DNA from: Phallusia fumigata | Lineage: Eukaryota > Chordata > Ascidiacea > Phlebobranchia > Ascidiidae | Length of the DNA stretch: 24,033 nt | Reading direction: 5' to 3' | NCBI GenBank assembly: GCA_008931825.1 | Contig: QXVZ01004078.1 | Location: forward strand, 4,279 to 28,311 | Shown: positions 1 through 9,365 of the stretch, piece after piece | Layout: the number at the start of each line of letters is the position of its first letter | Numbering within the stretch: the stretch's first letter is position 1 | Notes under the pieces: generated by a model | What the model was told of the DNA's origin: nothing | Databases searched by the model: none | The model's input: only the letters and a program-made list of their open reading frames with translations | Position numbers and translations under genes: made by a program

Positions 1-1680
1 TCGGCCATGCCGTTTCTCGGCCAAAGGGTGATGCGGGGTATCGTCGAGTGTTTTAATGGCTGTTGTTAAGTTGGGACTTTAAATAAACGACAACCAACGC
101 TCGCCTTACGAACCACTTTGTTGCTGTCGCCCGAGAACATGCATAACACATTGATTTTGCATTGCGGGTATTTGGACGTGCTGCGTTCCGATTGTTATAT
201 ATAATTTTTTCAATACAAGTTGCCCTCGACGAAATCAAGCATCAACGAAGCATTCTAAAAGAATCTGATCGATTAACAAAGTGCCTGGTCGTCACACAAT
301 CCATGACAGTGTGCTCTTGTTTTTCTCATCAGACAGACGAAAGGCCAGACGTGAGATCATTAATTATTGATTAAAACAAGCAGGGTCCGTTTCCATTCTT
401 GGCATTTTCTCCCAGCTGTTGTTGTTGATTTTAGGACAACCACCATTTTCAATTAATCAACGGGTTATTTGTCTTGCCCTTGAAACGGATTTGTGCCAAT
501 TGGAATTTCGTGATATGAAATACATATTTTAAATCATTTCTTCCATTCAAATCAATTCTTTCAAAAATTTGTTTTTAACTTTTGAAATGCGATTTTTCGT
601 GGTTACATGTTTACTACGGATCGAGCTGCAGATAAAATGCATGTAAGAACAGCAAGGAGTTTATTTATTGCACTATGCCTCGATTATTTTGGTCAAAAGT
701 GAGTTTGTGCTTTAACTATGTCCAATTTTCGAACAAGCAGTTGTACCACAATCGTAATGACGAAGCCCGTCATGTATTTTGACAAGTTCCGATTCCCATC
801 TTTGACAATGGATAGCAGTACGGTACGCAGCAAAATCATTAAAATGTACGGTACAGTGGTAGACACAATACGTATCGCACCGTATTGTCATCCTTTGGTG
901 TTAATTCACATTTATTATGTTTGTACAACAAAAATGATCAAATCCCACAGCCTAAAAATCCACATCCTCAAACCTGTTTTCCAATGTAAGAAGTTGTATG
1001 CTTATTCGTCCCATAAAGTGCTCTGGCGCAAGTGAAATCAAATTTATCTTTTCAGTTCTTGTTGCGCGAGAGAAAATGTTGATTTCTATGAGAATTAAGA
1101 ACCCGAGTTGTCGGCGAATTTATCCATGCGTAACAACTGAAAAATACCACAAGAACAATACAATTTTAGAAGAATATGTTGGAAATTAAATATTAACTAT
1201 TAAACCTACCTAGTTGGTTTTTAACAATATCTACAACAATAACTGCAAGTCTCAATTTTTAAAGAGTTGTTTTTTGTTGTGATGTATAGTACGTGTGTAA
1301 AGTATGAATGTTACCAACTGTCTTTTGGAACTGAACCCAAATATTAAAAAAAGGTTTGTAATTAAAAGTAAGGACTTTTAGCTGCAACACGTTTGCCTGG
1401 CAATGTGAAGTGATTAAAAGTGATATTAATTTACATTCAGCATTTCCAAATTTCAGTTCCCTACTGTTTAAACAATTAAAAAATTGCAATAAAAGTATAC
1501 GACTATTTTTAAAATGTCAGACTGGGCTTGCCAAATTTATGTTTCTATTGAACCTAAATTTATAACTCCATTAAAATACATAATATCCAGATCAACTTTT
1601 ATACCTTCACAAATCAAACCTAGACCGCAAATAATTTCAGATTATTCAATTTTTAGAATTTTTCTTACTTTGTACATATA
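1..1680. other. 5' flank of COPS3, no gene recognised
   Basis: No open frame here resembles a protein family I know. The longest, 718-1035 on the + strand (105 codons), has no recognisable domain and unremarkable composition. The first 180 bases are visibly richer in G+C and CpG than the rest, so they could touch a promoter or first exon of a gene to the left. The + frame open from base 1 reads only 22 codons before a stop. The stretch from about 1190 is very AT-rich. The COPS3 promoter or outron should lie here, but I see no convincing TATA element. Confidence 0.5.
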
Positions 1681-1681
1681 G
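1651..1681 (+). promoter_or_regulatory. Candidate 3' splice acceptor ahead of COPS3
   Basis: A T-rich tract runs into ACATATAG, ending at base 1681 and 43 bases before the COPS3 ATG. There is no upstream exon that I can recognise. The site could accept a spliced leader (ascidians trans-splice many mRNAs) or a cis-spliced 5'UTR exon. The sequence shows only the acceptor-like signal; its use is inferred. Confidence 0.4.
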
Positions 1682-1724
1682 ATTGTATAAAACTTACTGT
1701 TTGGACTGTGTCGCTTGGCTCAGT

Positions 1725-3056
1725 ATGGAAGAGTTTGTAAACAATGTGAGAACTCTGTCAACACAACAGCAATTTAGCCAATTATGTGAATACATGAACA
1801 AGTCATGGCCTCTGCTTACCAAGAATGTAACACATTTAGATACTGCTTTGGAGGCTTTGGACATACAGGAGCACTCACTTGGGGTTCTTTACATTTTGTG
1901 TGCCAAAGTTTCATTGTTGCAAACTGCATTTACATCTGCTGAGGACTTTGAGCAGATCTTCTTTCAGACTCAAATGTTTGTCGGACAGTGTGTGCCCAGT
2001 CAAGTGCAGTATGCAACTGGAAATTTGGCTCAAATGTTCCACACGATGGTGCAAGAGTTATGCAAGCGTAACATGGCCATTAGAGGAATTAAACCAGTAT
2101 GTATGGCATTAGAAAAAATCCGTGCACACCCTTCTCAATTGACATCACTTCATGCAGCACTCTGTCAGTTGTGCCTTGACTCAAAGTGTATGAAACCAGC
2201 TTTGCAATATCTAGACATAGAGATTACTGACATTGCCAAAGAAAATGGTTGGTATGATTGCAAACATTTTCTTTGCTACTATTATTTTGGAGGTATGATT
2301 TATGCTGCTTTAAAAAATTACCGCAGGGCACTTTACTTTTTTGAGCAAGCAATTACTTGTCCTGCAACCGTGGTAAGCCACATCATGCTGGGTGCATACA
2401 AGAAGTACATTTTAGTGTCACTTATTACGGAGGGAAAATTTGTAACACCTCCAAAGTATACATCCCAAGTTATTAGCCGATTCGTCAAGATGTTCTGCAA
2501 TGAATACAATGGTCTTGTCCAAGCTTATGCAACCAGTGAACCAGAAAAGGTCAATGCAGTCATTGAAACAAACCAAAATGTGTTTGTGACAGACAAAAAC
2601 TTGGGACTAGTGAAGCAAGTACTGACTTCACTACACAAACGAAACATTCGTCGTCTCACCAAGACTTTCATAACGCTTTCACTCTCAGATGTTGCCTCAA
2701 GGGCCTATCTACCAGGCCCAGAACAAGCTGAAACCTACCTGAGGCAAATGATTCAGGATCAGGAAATCTGTGCATGTATTGACCATGAAAGTCACATGGT
2801 AAGCTTCTATGATGACTCCATAAAATATAATGCGACGAACATGCTAAAAGAGATCAACCAGGACATACAGGATTTTACAGAACTTGATCGCAAACTAACT
2901 GCGATGGATGAAAATATTCAAGTTAATCCAGTTTACGTGCAAAAAATCAAGAGTGCTGGATCGCAAGAGGAAGAATTTGATGGAAGTATTTTGTTGTCAA
3001 GCTCAGCGTCAACAAGCAGACCTTCATCTTTATTGTCAAAGTTAATGTATAAGTGA
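1725..3056 (+). CDS. COPS3: COP9 signalosome complex subunit 3 (CSN3)
   Basis: This 443-residue protein is a non-catalytic scaffold subunit of the COP9 signalosome, the complex that removes NEDD8 from cullin-RING ubiquitin ligases. It is colinear with animal CSN3 almost throughout: EEFVNNVRTLS near the start, LDIQEHSLGVL at 45-55, HFLCYYYFGGMIY at 181-193, RRALYFFEQAI at 200-210, AYKKYILVSLI at 224-234, and a PCI-type region at about 200-370 containing RRLTKTFITLSL (309-320). The C-terminal tail from about 412 is acidic and then serine-rich, as in the family. Human CSN3 is 423 residues, so the length fits. The ATG at 1725 is chosen because it aligns with the family N-terminus. The frame is open upstream to about 1683, but only through a TTG. 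The gene is a single exon, whereas vertebrate COPS3 has many. No AATAAA is present before the next gene. Confidence 0.97.
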   Translation: MEEFVNNVRTLSTQQQFSQLCEYMNKSWPLLTKNVTHLDTALEALDIQEHSLGVLYILCAKVSLLQTAFTSAEDFEQIFFQTQMFVGQCVPSQVQYATGNLAQMFHTMVQELCKRNMAIRGIKPVCMALEKIRAHPSQLTSLHAALCQLCLDSKCMKPALQYLDIEITDIAKENGWYDCKHFLCYYYFGGMIYAALKNYRRALYFFEQAITCPATVVSHIMLGAYKKYILVSLITEGKFVTPPKYTSQVISRFVKMFCNEYNGLVQAYATSEPEKVNAVIETNQNVFVTDKNLGLVKQVLTSLHKRNIRRLTKTFITLSLSDVASRAYLPGPEQAETYLRQMIQDQEICACIDHESHMVSFYDDSIKYNATNMLKEINQDIQDFTELDRKLTAMDENIQVNPVYVQKIKSAGSQEEEFDGSILLSSSASTSRPSSLLSKLMYK

Positions 3057-3426
3057 CAAATCTATATTCATTTACTTTTGGTGAAATTCTATTTCAAAGA
3101 GACCTGCATACTTATTTTTAATATTTAAGCTGTGGTTTCCTAATCAGCTGTTCTGTTTTGAGAATTTAATGTTAAAATTAACTTTATCACCACATATTGT
3201 TGGCCAAATCATTGCATGTTCCAGTTTTGTTAAGAATCGTCTGATCTGTTGCAAAAACACAGCAAAAATATGTCAACCAATCTACCATCTAGTAGTGTTA
3301 ATATCCACCTAATGAAATGTGTTTCCAATCAAAGTGTCTGTTTCAGTATGTAATTCTTGCAACAAAATGCCGTTTATTTCCATGTTGACATTTCAGGCAT
3401 AGTTTTGTCTAGTAACTCTGTTTACC
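3057..3426. other. COPS3-SDHAF2 intergenic spacer
   Basis: These 370 bases hold the COPS3 3'UTR and the SDHAF2 leader. I find no AATAAA or ATTAAA on the + strand. A pyrimidine-rich acceptor-like TTGACATTTCAG ends at 3396, 30 bases before the SDHAF2 ATG, and could take a spliced leader. The spacing is longer than the very tight intergenic gaps reported for tunicate operons, so co-transcription is only a possibility. Confidence 0.45.
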
Positions 3427-4865
3427 ATGTTAGCCAATCGATTTTGCAAGTTTTGTTTGCTGTCTATACCACCACAAGCACCAAGACTGGTTGCTGGATT
3501 TTCAACAGAAAATGTTTATACAGAGGTAACTGGTAAGGCATAGACCTTGTTTTATGTTTGTTTATAAACTTGATACAAAATGTGGCGACGATTCCATACA
3601 AAGTTGCTTGTTTATTATCAATATTCATGACAATAAAAAGTTTGCTTTTTTTGTAATGTTTTATCAATCTGACAATGGATAAGGTAAACCCTCTGTTTGT
3701 ACTGGTTTTATTTGTGAACTTTTATATATTGCCAGAACTTCCGGCCAAGAGATGAATCTATAACCAAGAAGAGGGCTCGCCTGCTGTGGCAAAGTCGAAA
3801 GCGAGGCATTTCCGAGAACTGTCTGATATTCAGCACATTTGCAGCTAAACACTTAAACAGGTACATTTTGTAAAATTGCCACTAAATATATGTTGGATAT
3901 TTATTGCAACAAGTTGCTTATATTACAAAAGTCAGGAAATTATATATGTGCTATTTGGAAAATGTTACAAAACAGTAAGAGTTTTGATTTCAAATTGGCA
4001 TTATACAGTGGCCTTATGAATGTATGTTTTTTATTTTGTTTGCAAATGGGCAACTAAACGGTAAATGAACTGGCAATTAAAAATTCATGCTAAACGTATA
4101 ATCTCATGGTCATGTTTCATATGTCAAATTTTTAACAATGTTTTTTATTTTAGCTTTAACGAAACCCAACTTGCCACATTTGATAAAATTATCAATCAAC
4201 CTAGCAATGAATGGGATTTGTATTATTGGATGGTTGGAACAAAGCCAGTGCCAGAGGAATATTCGAACGAAATCATGGAAATGCTACAGGAGCATTGCAG
4301 GTGTTTTTTTAGTGTTTTTCCCACTATGCAACCTGAAATCTAAAAAGAGATTCACAGTATAAAGAGGTCCCTTCCACACATGTGTGAAAATTTATAGGGT
4401 GGCAGCCATTATAAAAAGTATATGCTGCCACCCCAGAAATTTTCTGAATTCATTGACTTGTTTACACCACACATGTACAAGGCATGGGACGTAAATTTCT
4501 TTTCGTTCATTTAACAACGCAGGAGAATGTCCAATCTTTCGCATCTCTTGTGCTGTATGCCCTGTTAGTATTAGCGATAACAGTGAGTATAATGGTGTTA
4601 TAAACCAATAGGTGCACGTTGTGCAATTCGATTACTAGTCAGACCGCTTGAATTTGATCATTTTGCCACCCCACACACAGAAATTTGCTAAAAAATAAGA
4701 ATCATTACACATTAACAATAATAATTTTCCCTCTTAAAGAAAATTTTGACTGTCATGTGTAAACATACTAAAAATTAAAACCCCTAATTTTTTGTTTCAA
4801 GGAATCAAAACAAGGAGGAAAGATTTGTTCAACCACCATTAAATTATAAACCAGTTCAACAGTGA
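3427..4865 (+). CDS. SDHAF2: Succinate dehydrogenase assembly factor 2, mitochondrial (4 exons)
   Basis: Exons are 3427-3525, 3736-3860, 4154-4300 and 4802-4865, giving 435 nt or 144 residues plus TGA. All junctions are GT-AG and the phases agree (0, 2, 2). SDHAF2/SDH5 promotes covalent FAD attachment to SDHA in the mitochondrial matrix, a step in complex II assembly. Exon 1 gives a basic, acid-poor N-terminus ([10 protein letters not shown]...) typical of a matrix presequence. Exon 2 carries [17 protein letters not shown], close to human RARLLYESRKRGMLENC. Exon 3 carries [12 protein letters not shown], the family hallmark (human NEPSNDWDIYYW). Exon 4 gives [16 protein letters not shown]. The exon 1 donor (GAG/GTAACT at 3526) is less certain: a stronger-looking GTAAGG at 3533 would break the frame. 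Human SDHAF2 is 166 residues; the difference is mainly in the presequence. Intron 3 is mostly filled by a repeat copy. Confidence 0.93.
4385..4700 (+). mobile_element. Truncated copy of the CATAGGC-end MITE-like repeat
   Basis: This closely matches 16215-16530 over its whole length, sharing a hairpin (GGGTGGCAGCC ... GCTGCCACCC), an internal block around CATTTAACAACGCAGGAGAA and a final block with TGATCATTTTGCCACCCCAC. It lacks the left terminal part seen in the 16171 copy and its right end is eroded. It sits inside SDHAF2 intron 3 and accounts for about 316 of its 501 bases. It has no coding capacity. The class is uncertain; I infer a non-autonomous DNA element from the terminal inverted repeat of the longer copy. 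Confidence 0.7.
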
Positions 4866-4907
4866 CACTGCCACAGACATTATCTTCTTTTCATTTTGTT
4901 TCTTCCA

Positions 4908-4913
4908 AATAAA
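4908..4913 (+). promoter_or_regulatory. Polyadenylation signal of SDHAF2
   Basis: A canonical AATAAA lies 43 bases after the SDHAF2 stop codon, the usual position for a short 3'UTR. Confidence 0.7.
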
Positions 4914-5487
4914 ATCAAGACACTGAAACATCATGTCATCTTCCTACCAGCAGGGATTGAACTTTTTCTAAAGCACAAAGTAGTAAATGAAGAACATAGA
5001 CATAGTAACAAACAGTAATGTTATGAATAAATTATTTGATGACAGTGTTATTTACTGATGCTTCAATGGGTTAACTGTTGATATGTTAAATACTTCTTTT
5101 ATATCTGACCGGGCAGAATCATCATTTTCTGTAATGCTATTCAGGACCCTCAGAATACCAGTAAGTAAGAGATTAAAAAAAGCTCACTTAAAATGCAAAA
5201 ACCCCGGAGTTAAATTACAAAAAATTTTAACAAACAGCCTTTGCGCACTAATTATAATCCAGCACTCTTTGTGGCATATGTGATGAACTGATTGTAACAG
5301 ACACTGATAGGGGGGGTTGTGGTCTGCAGAAACAAAGAAACTGTGGTTTTTAAGGTAGCTCATTTTTTCCTTACTGTCAACCTGATAGCGTTCAAAGTAT
5401 TACATAAAATTACATTTTTTTCTGTTTAAAACAGGTTAACTCTTATGCAAGTTTTCAAACAGCCTGATTAAAAACACTAAATATTAT
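4914..5487. other. Spacer between two converging genes
   Basis: This AT-rich sequence lies between the SDHAF2 and ABC-transporter polyadenylation signals. A 66-codon frame at 5083-5283 has no family resemblance or coding-like composition. I see no RNA gene or repeat copy here. Confidence 0.6.
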
Positions 5488-5493
5488 TTTATT
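5488..5493 (-). promoter_or_regulatory. Polyadenylation signal of the ABCA gene
   Basis: TTTATT on the + strand is AATAAA on the - strand, 49 bases past the transporter stop codon (5542-5544), which implies a short 3'UTR. Confidence 0.75.
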
Positions 5494-5541
5494 AGCAACA
5501 AAACCAACACAAAACATTCTGAAATTTATACATCAAAAACA

Positions 5542-8500
5542 TCAGTCAGTTTTTTTGTCAACATCATCGTCGTCAGTTGACTCTCTCTGCCAGCGAACTA
5601 AACTGAGAAACACCTGCTCCAAAGTAGTTTGTGACACAGTATACTCCATGACACCAACTGCAGACTTGGACTGTTCCATTATGTAGAAAACCTACACAGG
5701 TCAAGTACATTTCCTTACATATGAAACAACATAAACTGGCTTCCTCCTGTGCTGATGTTGGTTTATCCATTCACACTAGTTTTAAAGGTGTGGCTGCTGT
5801 GTCTTTTAATTATTGTGCTCTAGCCACACCTTTAAAACTAATTTGTTTTATCATGGCATGTTTTTTGCTGCTGTTTGCTGTTTTCGCATCGGAGGTGTAA
5901 CTTTTTTATCTTATTAATTACATTTTGTAGGTAGAAGCGAAATTTAGTACCATCTGCTGCGTTTAAAAGTAAAATCATACTGGTAAGTTATTTAGATTTA
6001 ACAAAATGTAAAACAAAGTCAGTAAACACAAACTAAAAAGTGTTTTATATTTGTTTAACACAGCAAAATATCCCAGCAAACCTTTGATAGCTTAAGAGTA
6101 CTTCCATCAGCTTGGAATTGTTTGACATGACAAGTCACTAAACCCTGGTGGTCATCTTTAACATCACAACCTTCAAAATATTTCAACTAAAAAATCATTT
6201 GTGATAAAACTTAAAATGTGTAACCTTATTTACAACAAGTCTTGTTCAATGCATCCTTACAAACCAAATTTACATGCATACTTGCATATTTCGTTGTACA
6301 GATATTTTAGAAAGTCCCAAATACAGAAAAACAGCCCTGATTTGTTAGGGAAACCATGTAAAGACCTCAACTAAAATATGTTATTACCAAGTTGAGTATC
6401 AGTGTATTTATGACATTAAATAATAAAAGATCTAGAGAGATAAACTGTTTGTGAAAAAACACAACTTAAATTCACCATGGAAATTTTGCTCTAGAAAAGC
6501 TTTTGGTGCCGAAAAATCGGTTACAGATAAAGGCATCTTCATTTCAATAGTGTAGCCCTGACCAAACCTATTCTTCAAGTGTTGTGGGCCGCCCAAGCAC
6601 CGCAGCTGACCGTTGACCATAATAGCAAGTCGTGTGCAAAGAGCCTCACATTCTTCCATGCTGCAAGATTACATTGCAGTTTAAATATAAACTATCTATT
6701 GAACGTTTTTTTCTGTTGTTTTCCTGAAACCAACATCCTTTAAACATTAACTATGTAATTAGAAACTAATTGGAAAACTTTTCTTTAATGTATAATACAG
6801 GTAAATTAGATCAAAGAAAAACGCCATCGACTTGGGAATGTAGATCTACAAACATAGTCACCTAAAAGTGCTAAAGTGATGTACATTAAAGCATTTTTTA
6901 GTCCTATACAGCAAGTAGCAGGGTAACATTTTGCTAGTTAAAAACTTATGCTTGATTAATGCTCGCTGATTCTTCAGAAGACCAATTATTTTAAGGAATT
7001 TTCTGGATGGCCTTTATAACTAAATCCACAGGCTCTTTAAAAACATCTGCGGTAGGTTTGAAAAATGTAAATAGTTGCTAGCCTGTGTGAAGTAATGACA
7101 ATAGAACATCCTTGAGATCGAACATTAGCAAGAGCATCCCACAGCATTCTTCTGGCTCCGGGATCCATTCCCGTACTCGGCTCATCCAGTAACACAACAG
7201 GGGGATTGCCCACAAGTGCGATGGCAGTGCTAAGTTTACGTTTGTTGCCCCCACTAAAAGTCAATTTGGGTTGCATTAAGATATGTATATTTATCCACAT
7301 ACCAGTAACCTAAACCAAATGTAATGGTCAATCAATGTATACATGTGATTATGTCCATGGTGTACGTGCAACAAGCAGCACTTTGGTTCAGTTTTGGTCC
7401 TAGCCGCTCGCAAACCTAATCCTTGTTTGACTGGTGCTGATTTTGCATTTCGCTTTGCACACATTAGTAACCTATGTATCCAAGCAGGCTGTAACAAATC
7501 ATTGGCATAACCTTACTGGGATCACGGTATGCCAGGCCATTTTAATTCAGAAAGGTATGGAATAGAAAAATCTAGTCTGTAGTGGGATTTAAACCCACAA
7601 TAGAAGCCTATCTCGGGCTGGCGCTCTACCAACTGAGCTATGCAGACTTAGTTGTAAGACTACCCAAAGTTAAATCACAGACACCATTTCATGCTGCACA
7701 TGTCAGCATCTAGTAGGAGATCACCGGATTGGCCATAGCATTTACCTTTCTAGAACCAAACAGAAACTTAAACACATGTATGTATGCAAAACGGTCTAAA
7801 TATCAGTATATACCATGTCATTAACGCACCTATATGTGCCACAGTTTTTGTAAAGGTGCTGAGCAAAGTGAAGGTTCTTTCCAAGATTTTCAATACAGCT
7901 TGGTATGTCACGCTCAGGGACACCTTTGAGACGAGCGAACATTCTTATTGTTTCGGCGCCAGTCATTTGTTCAATCAAGCCGTCAAATTGGGGGCAATAC
8001 CCAAGTCTCTGTTGTACCTGCAAGAACACAAACAGCATTCAGGTTGCATGTTTTCACAAAGTTTATCCAATAAGGGCATATTCTATTCCGCTAAAAGACA
8101 AAATCTTGCATTGAAAACTTTCTGACGACGTCTGTTATAAAAAACTACCATGTAACTTCAACTTTTAGTAAAAGTTGTTCACCCTTAGCTCTTACTAAAG
8201 AGACATGTATATTTCGCCCAAAAATCGTTGATATCTGGAAAAGTAGCACACACCAAATGGTATAAAATAGAAAAAAATCACACAAATTTAAAGCAAACTA
8301 CAATGGCTCACTAAATAAGCCTAGTCATCTAACCAAGTAGAATGCGCAAGAAGGATAAGCGAAACAAGGTGAGGTGGATAAAAAAGGTACAAAATTTGGT
8401 TTAAATTTGAGTGATTTCTTTTGTCCTGTCACCAGCTACGCTGATGAAACCTTGCAGGTCGAAAAAGTGTGCACTGTCTGCAGCTCCCCTACCAAGAAAA

Positions 8501-9365
8501 CAGTTTACAGAAAAAATATGCACCACAACCCTTTATAGTTGCACTTAGCATGGCCCAATAAAAAAGTATGGCAGTAATTGAACCTTTCTTAGATCTTTAT
8601 TGATGTTATATCCCTCAAGGTAAGCTGTACCGCTGGTCGATTTGTAATCTCCAGAAAGCATTTTGAAGGTTGTTGTTTTTCCGGCTCCATTTATTCCAAG
8701 CAATCCAAAGCATTCTGCTGCGGGAATTCCAATGCACAGATTGTCAACAGCCACAAAACTGCTGGATCCTGATTCATAAACCTAAAAAAAGAAAAAAATA
8801 TGTGTAATTTGGTTGTCTGGCCTCTTGTGGCTGCAGATACTAGTTTGTGAGGCTGAGCACATGTATAATAAAGTAGATGTAAAAGAAGTCTCTGGCTGAT
8901 AATAAAAAGTGAGAAAACAAGAAAGTCATAAAAAATAATATTTCATTACACTTACGGGCTAAGTAAATAGAATATTACCAGATCAAAGCCATTTTATCAC
9001 AACTAATGTGTTTAATAAAAATGCTAATGATTTTGATAAAAAAAAAAGTTTGACTTAATGGTGACTGTCAGTAAAATAAAATCTGTGTCGTGGCCAACAA
9101 TAGCTAATACTGTGTGTGGCCTTACTCAGTACTTCCCGGTGTGGGGTGGAAAATTTTGCGATGCTGGGGTGAGGTATGATGCACAAAAGGTTGGGAACCA
9201 CTGCTTTCATATATTGGTTAATCATCTAACAGATCTTACTTTTCTCAGGTTGTGTATAAGAAGTCGGTCGGTTTTGACAAGCTCTTCAATAGAAGTTTGA
9301 TTTAGTCTTGCCTTCTCACTAACGACATCCTCGTCATCTTCAACAGAAGTTGATCTTGCTGGACC
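5542..9365 (-). CDS. ABCA exons 24-30: second nucleotide-binding domain and C-terminus
   Basis: Exon 9240-9365 is the lead-in ([20 protein letters not shown]). Exon 8584-8781 carries Walker [15 protein letters not shown]. Exon 7830-8017 carries the Q-loop [17 protein letters not shown]. Exon 7083-7253 carries the signature [14 protein letters not shown] and Walker [13 protein letters not shown]. Exon 6476-6660 starts within the H-loop ([18 protein letters not shown]) and continues [15 protein letters not shown]. Exon 6082-6170 ([15 protein letters not shown]) and exon 5542-5691 ([16 protein letters not shown], then an Asp-rich tail [10 protein letters not shown] and stop) form the conserved ABCA C-terminal domain. 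The 6476/6170 junction was chosen because a CAT-G/GTGAAT donor with the GAAG acceptor aligns residue for residue with ABCA3. The H-loop histidine codon is followed at once by a GC donor. Confidence 0.92.

Noticed and set aside
718-1035. 105-codon + frame upstream of COPS3
   Set aside because: No recognisable domain, AT-rich chance composition and no supporting splice or start context.
1683-1727. Upstream extension of COPS3 from a TTG
   Set aside because: The first ATG at 1725 aligns with the family N-terminus, and the extension lies just past a likely splice acceptor.
3533-3538. GTAAGG as the SDHAF2 exon 1 donor
   Set aside because: Joining it to 3736 shifts the frame and meets a TGA within seven codons; GTAACT at 3526 keeps the conserved frame.
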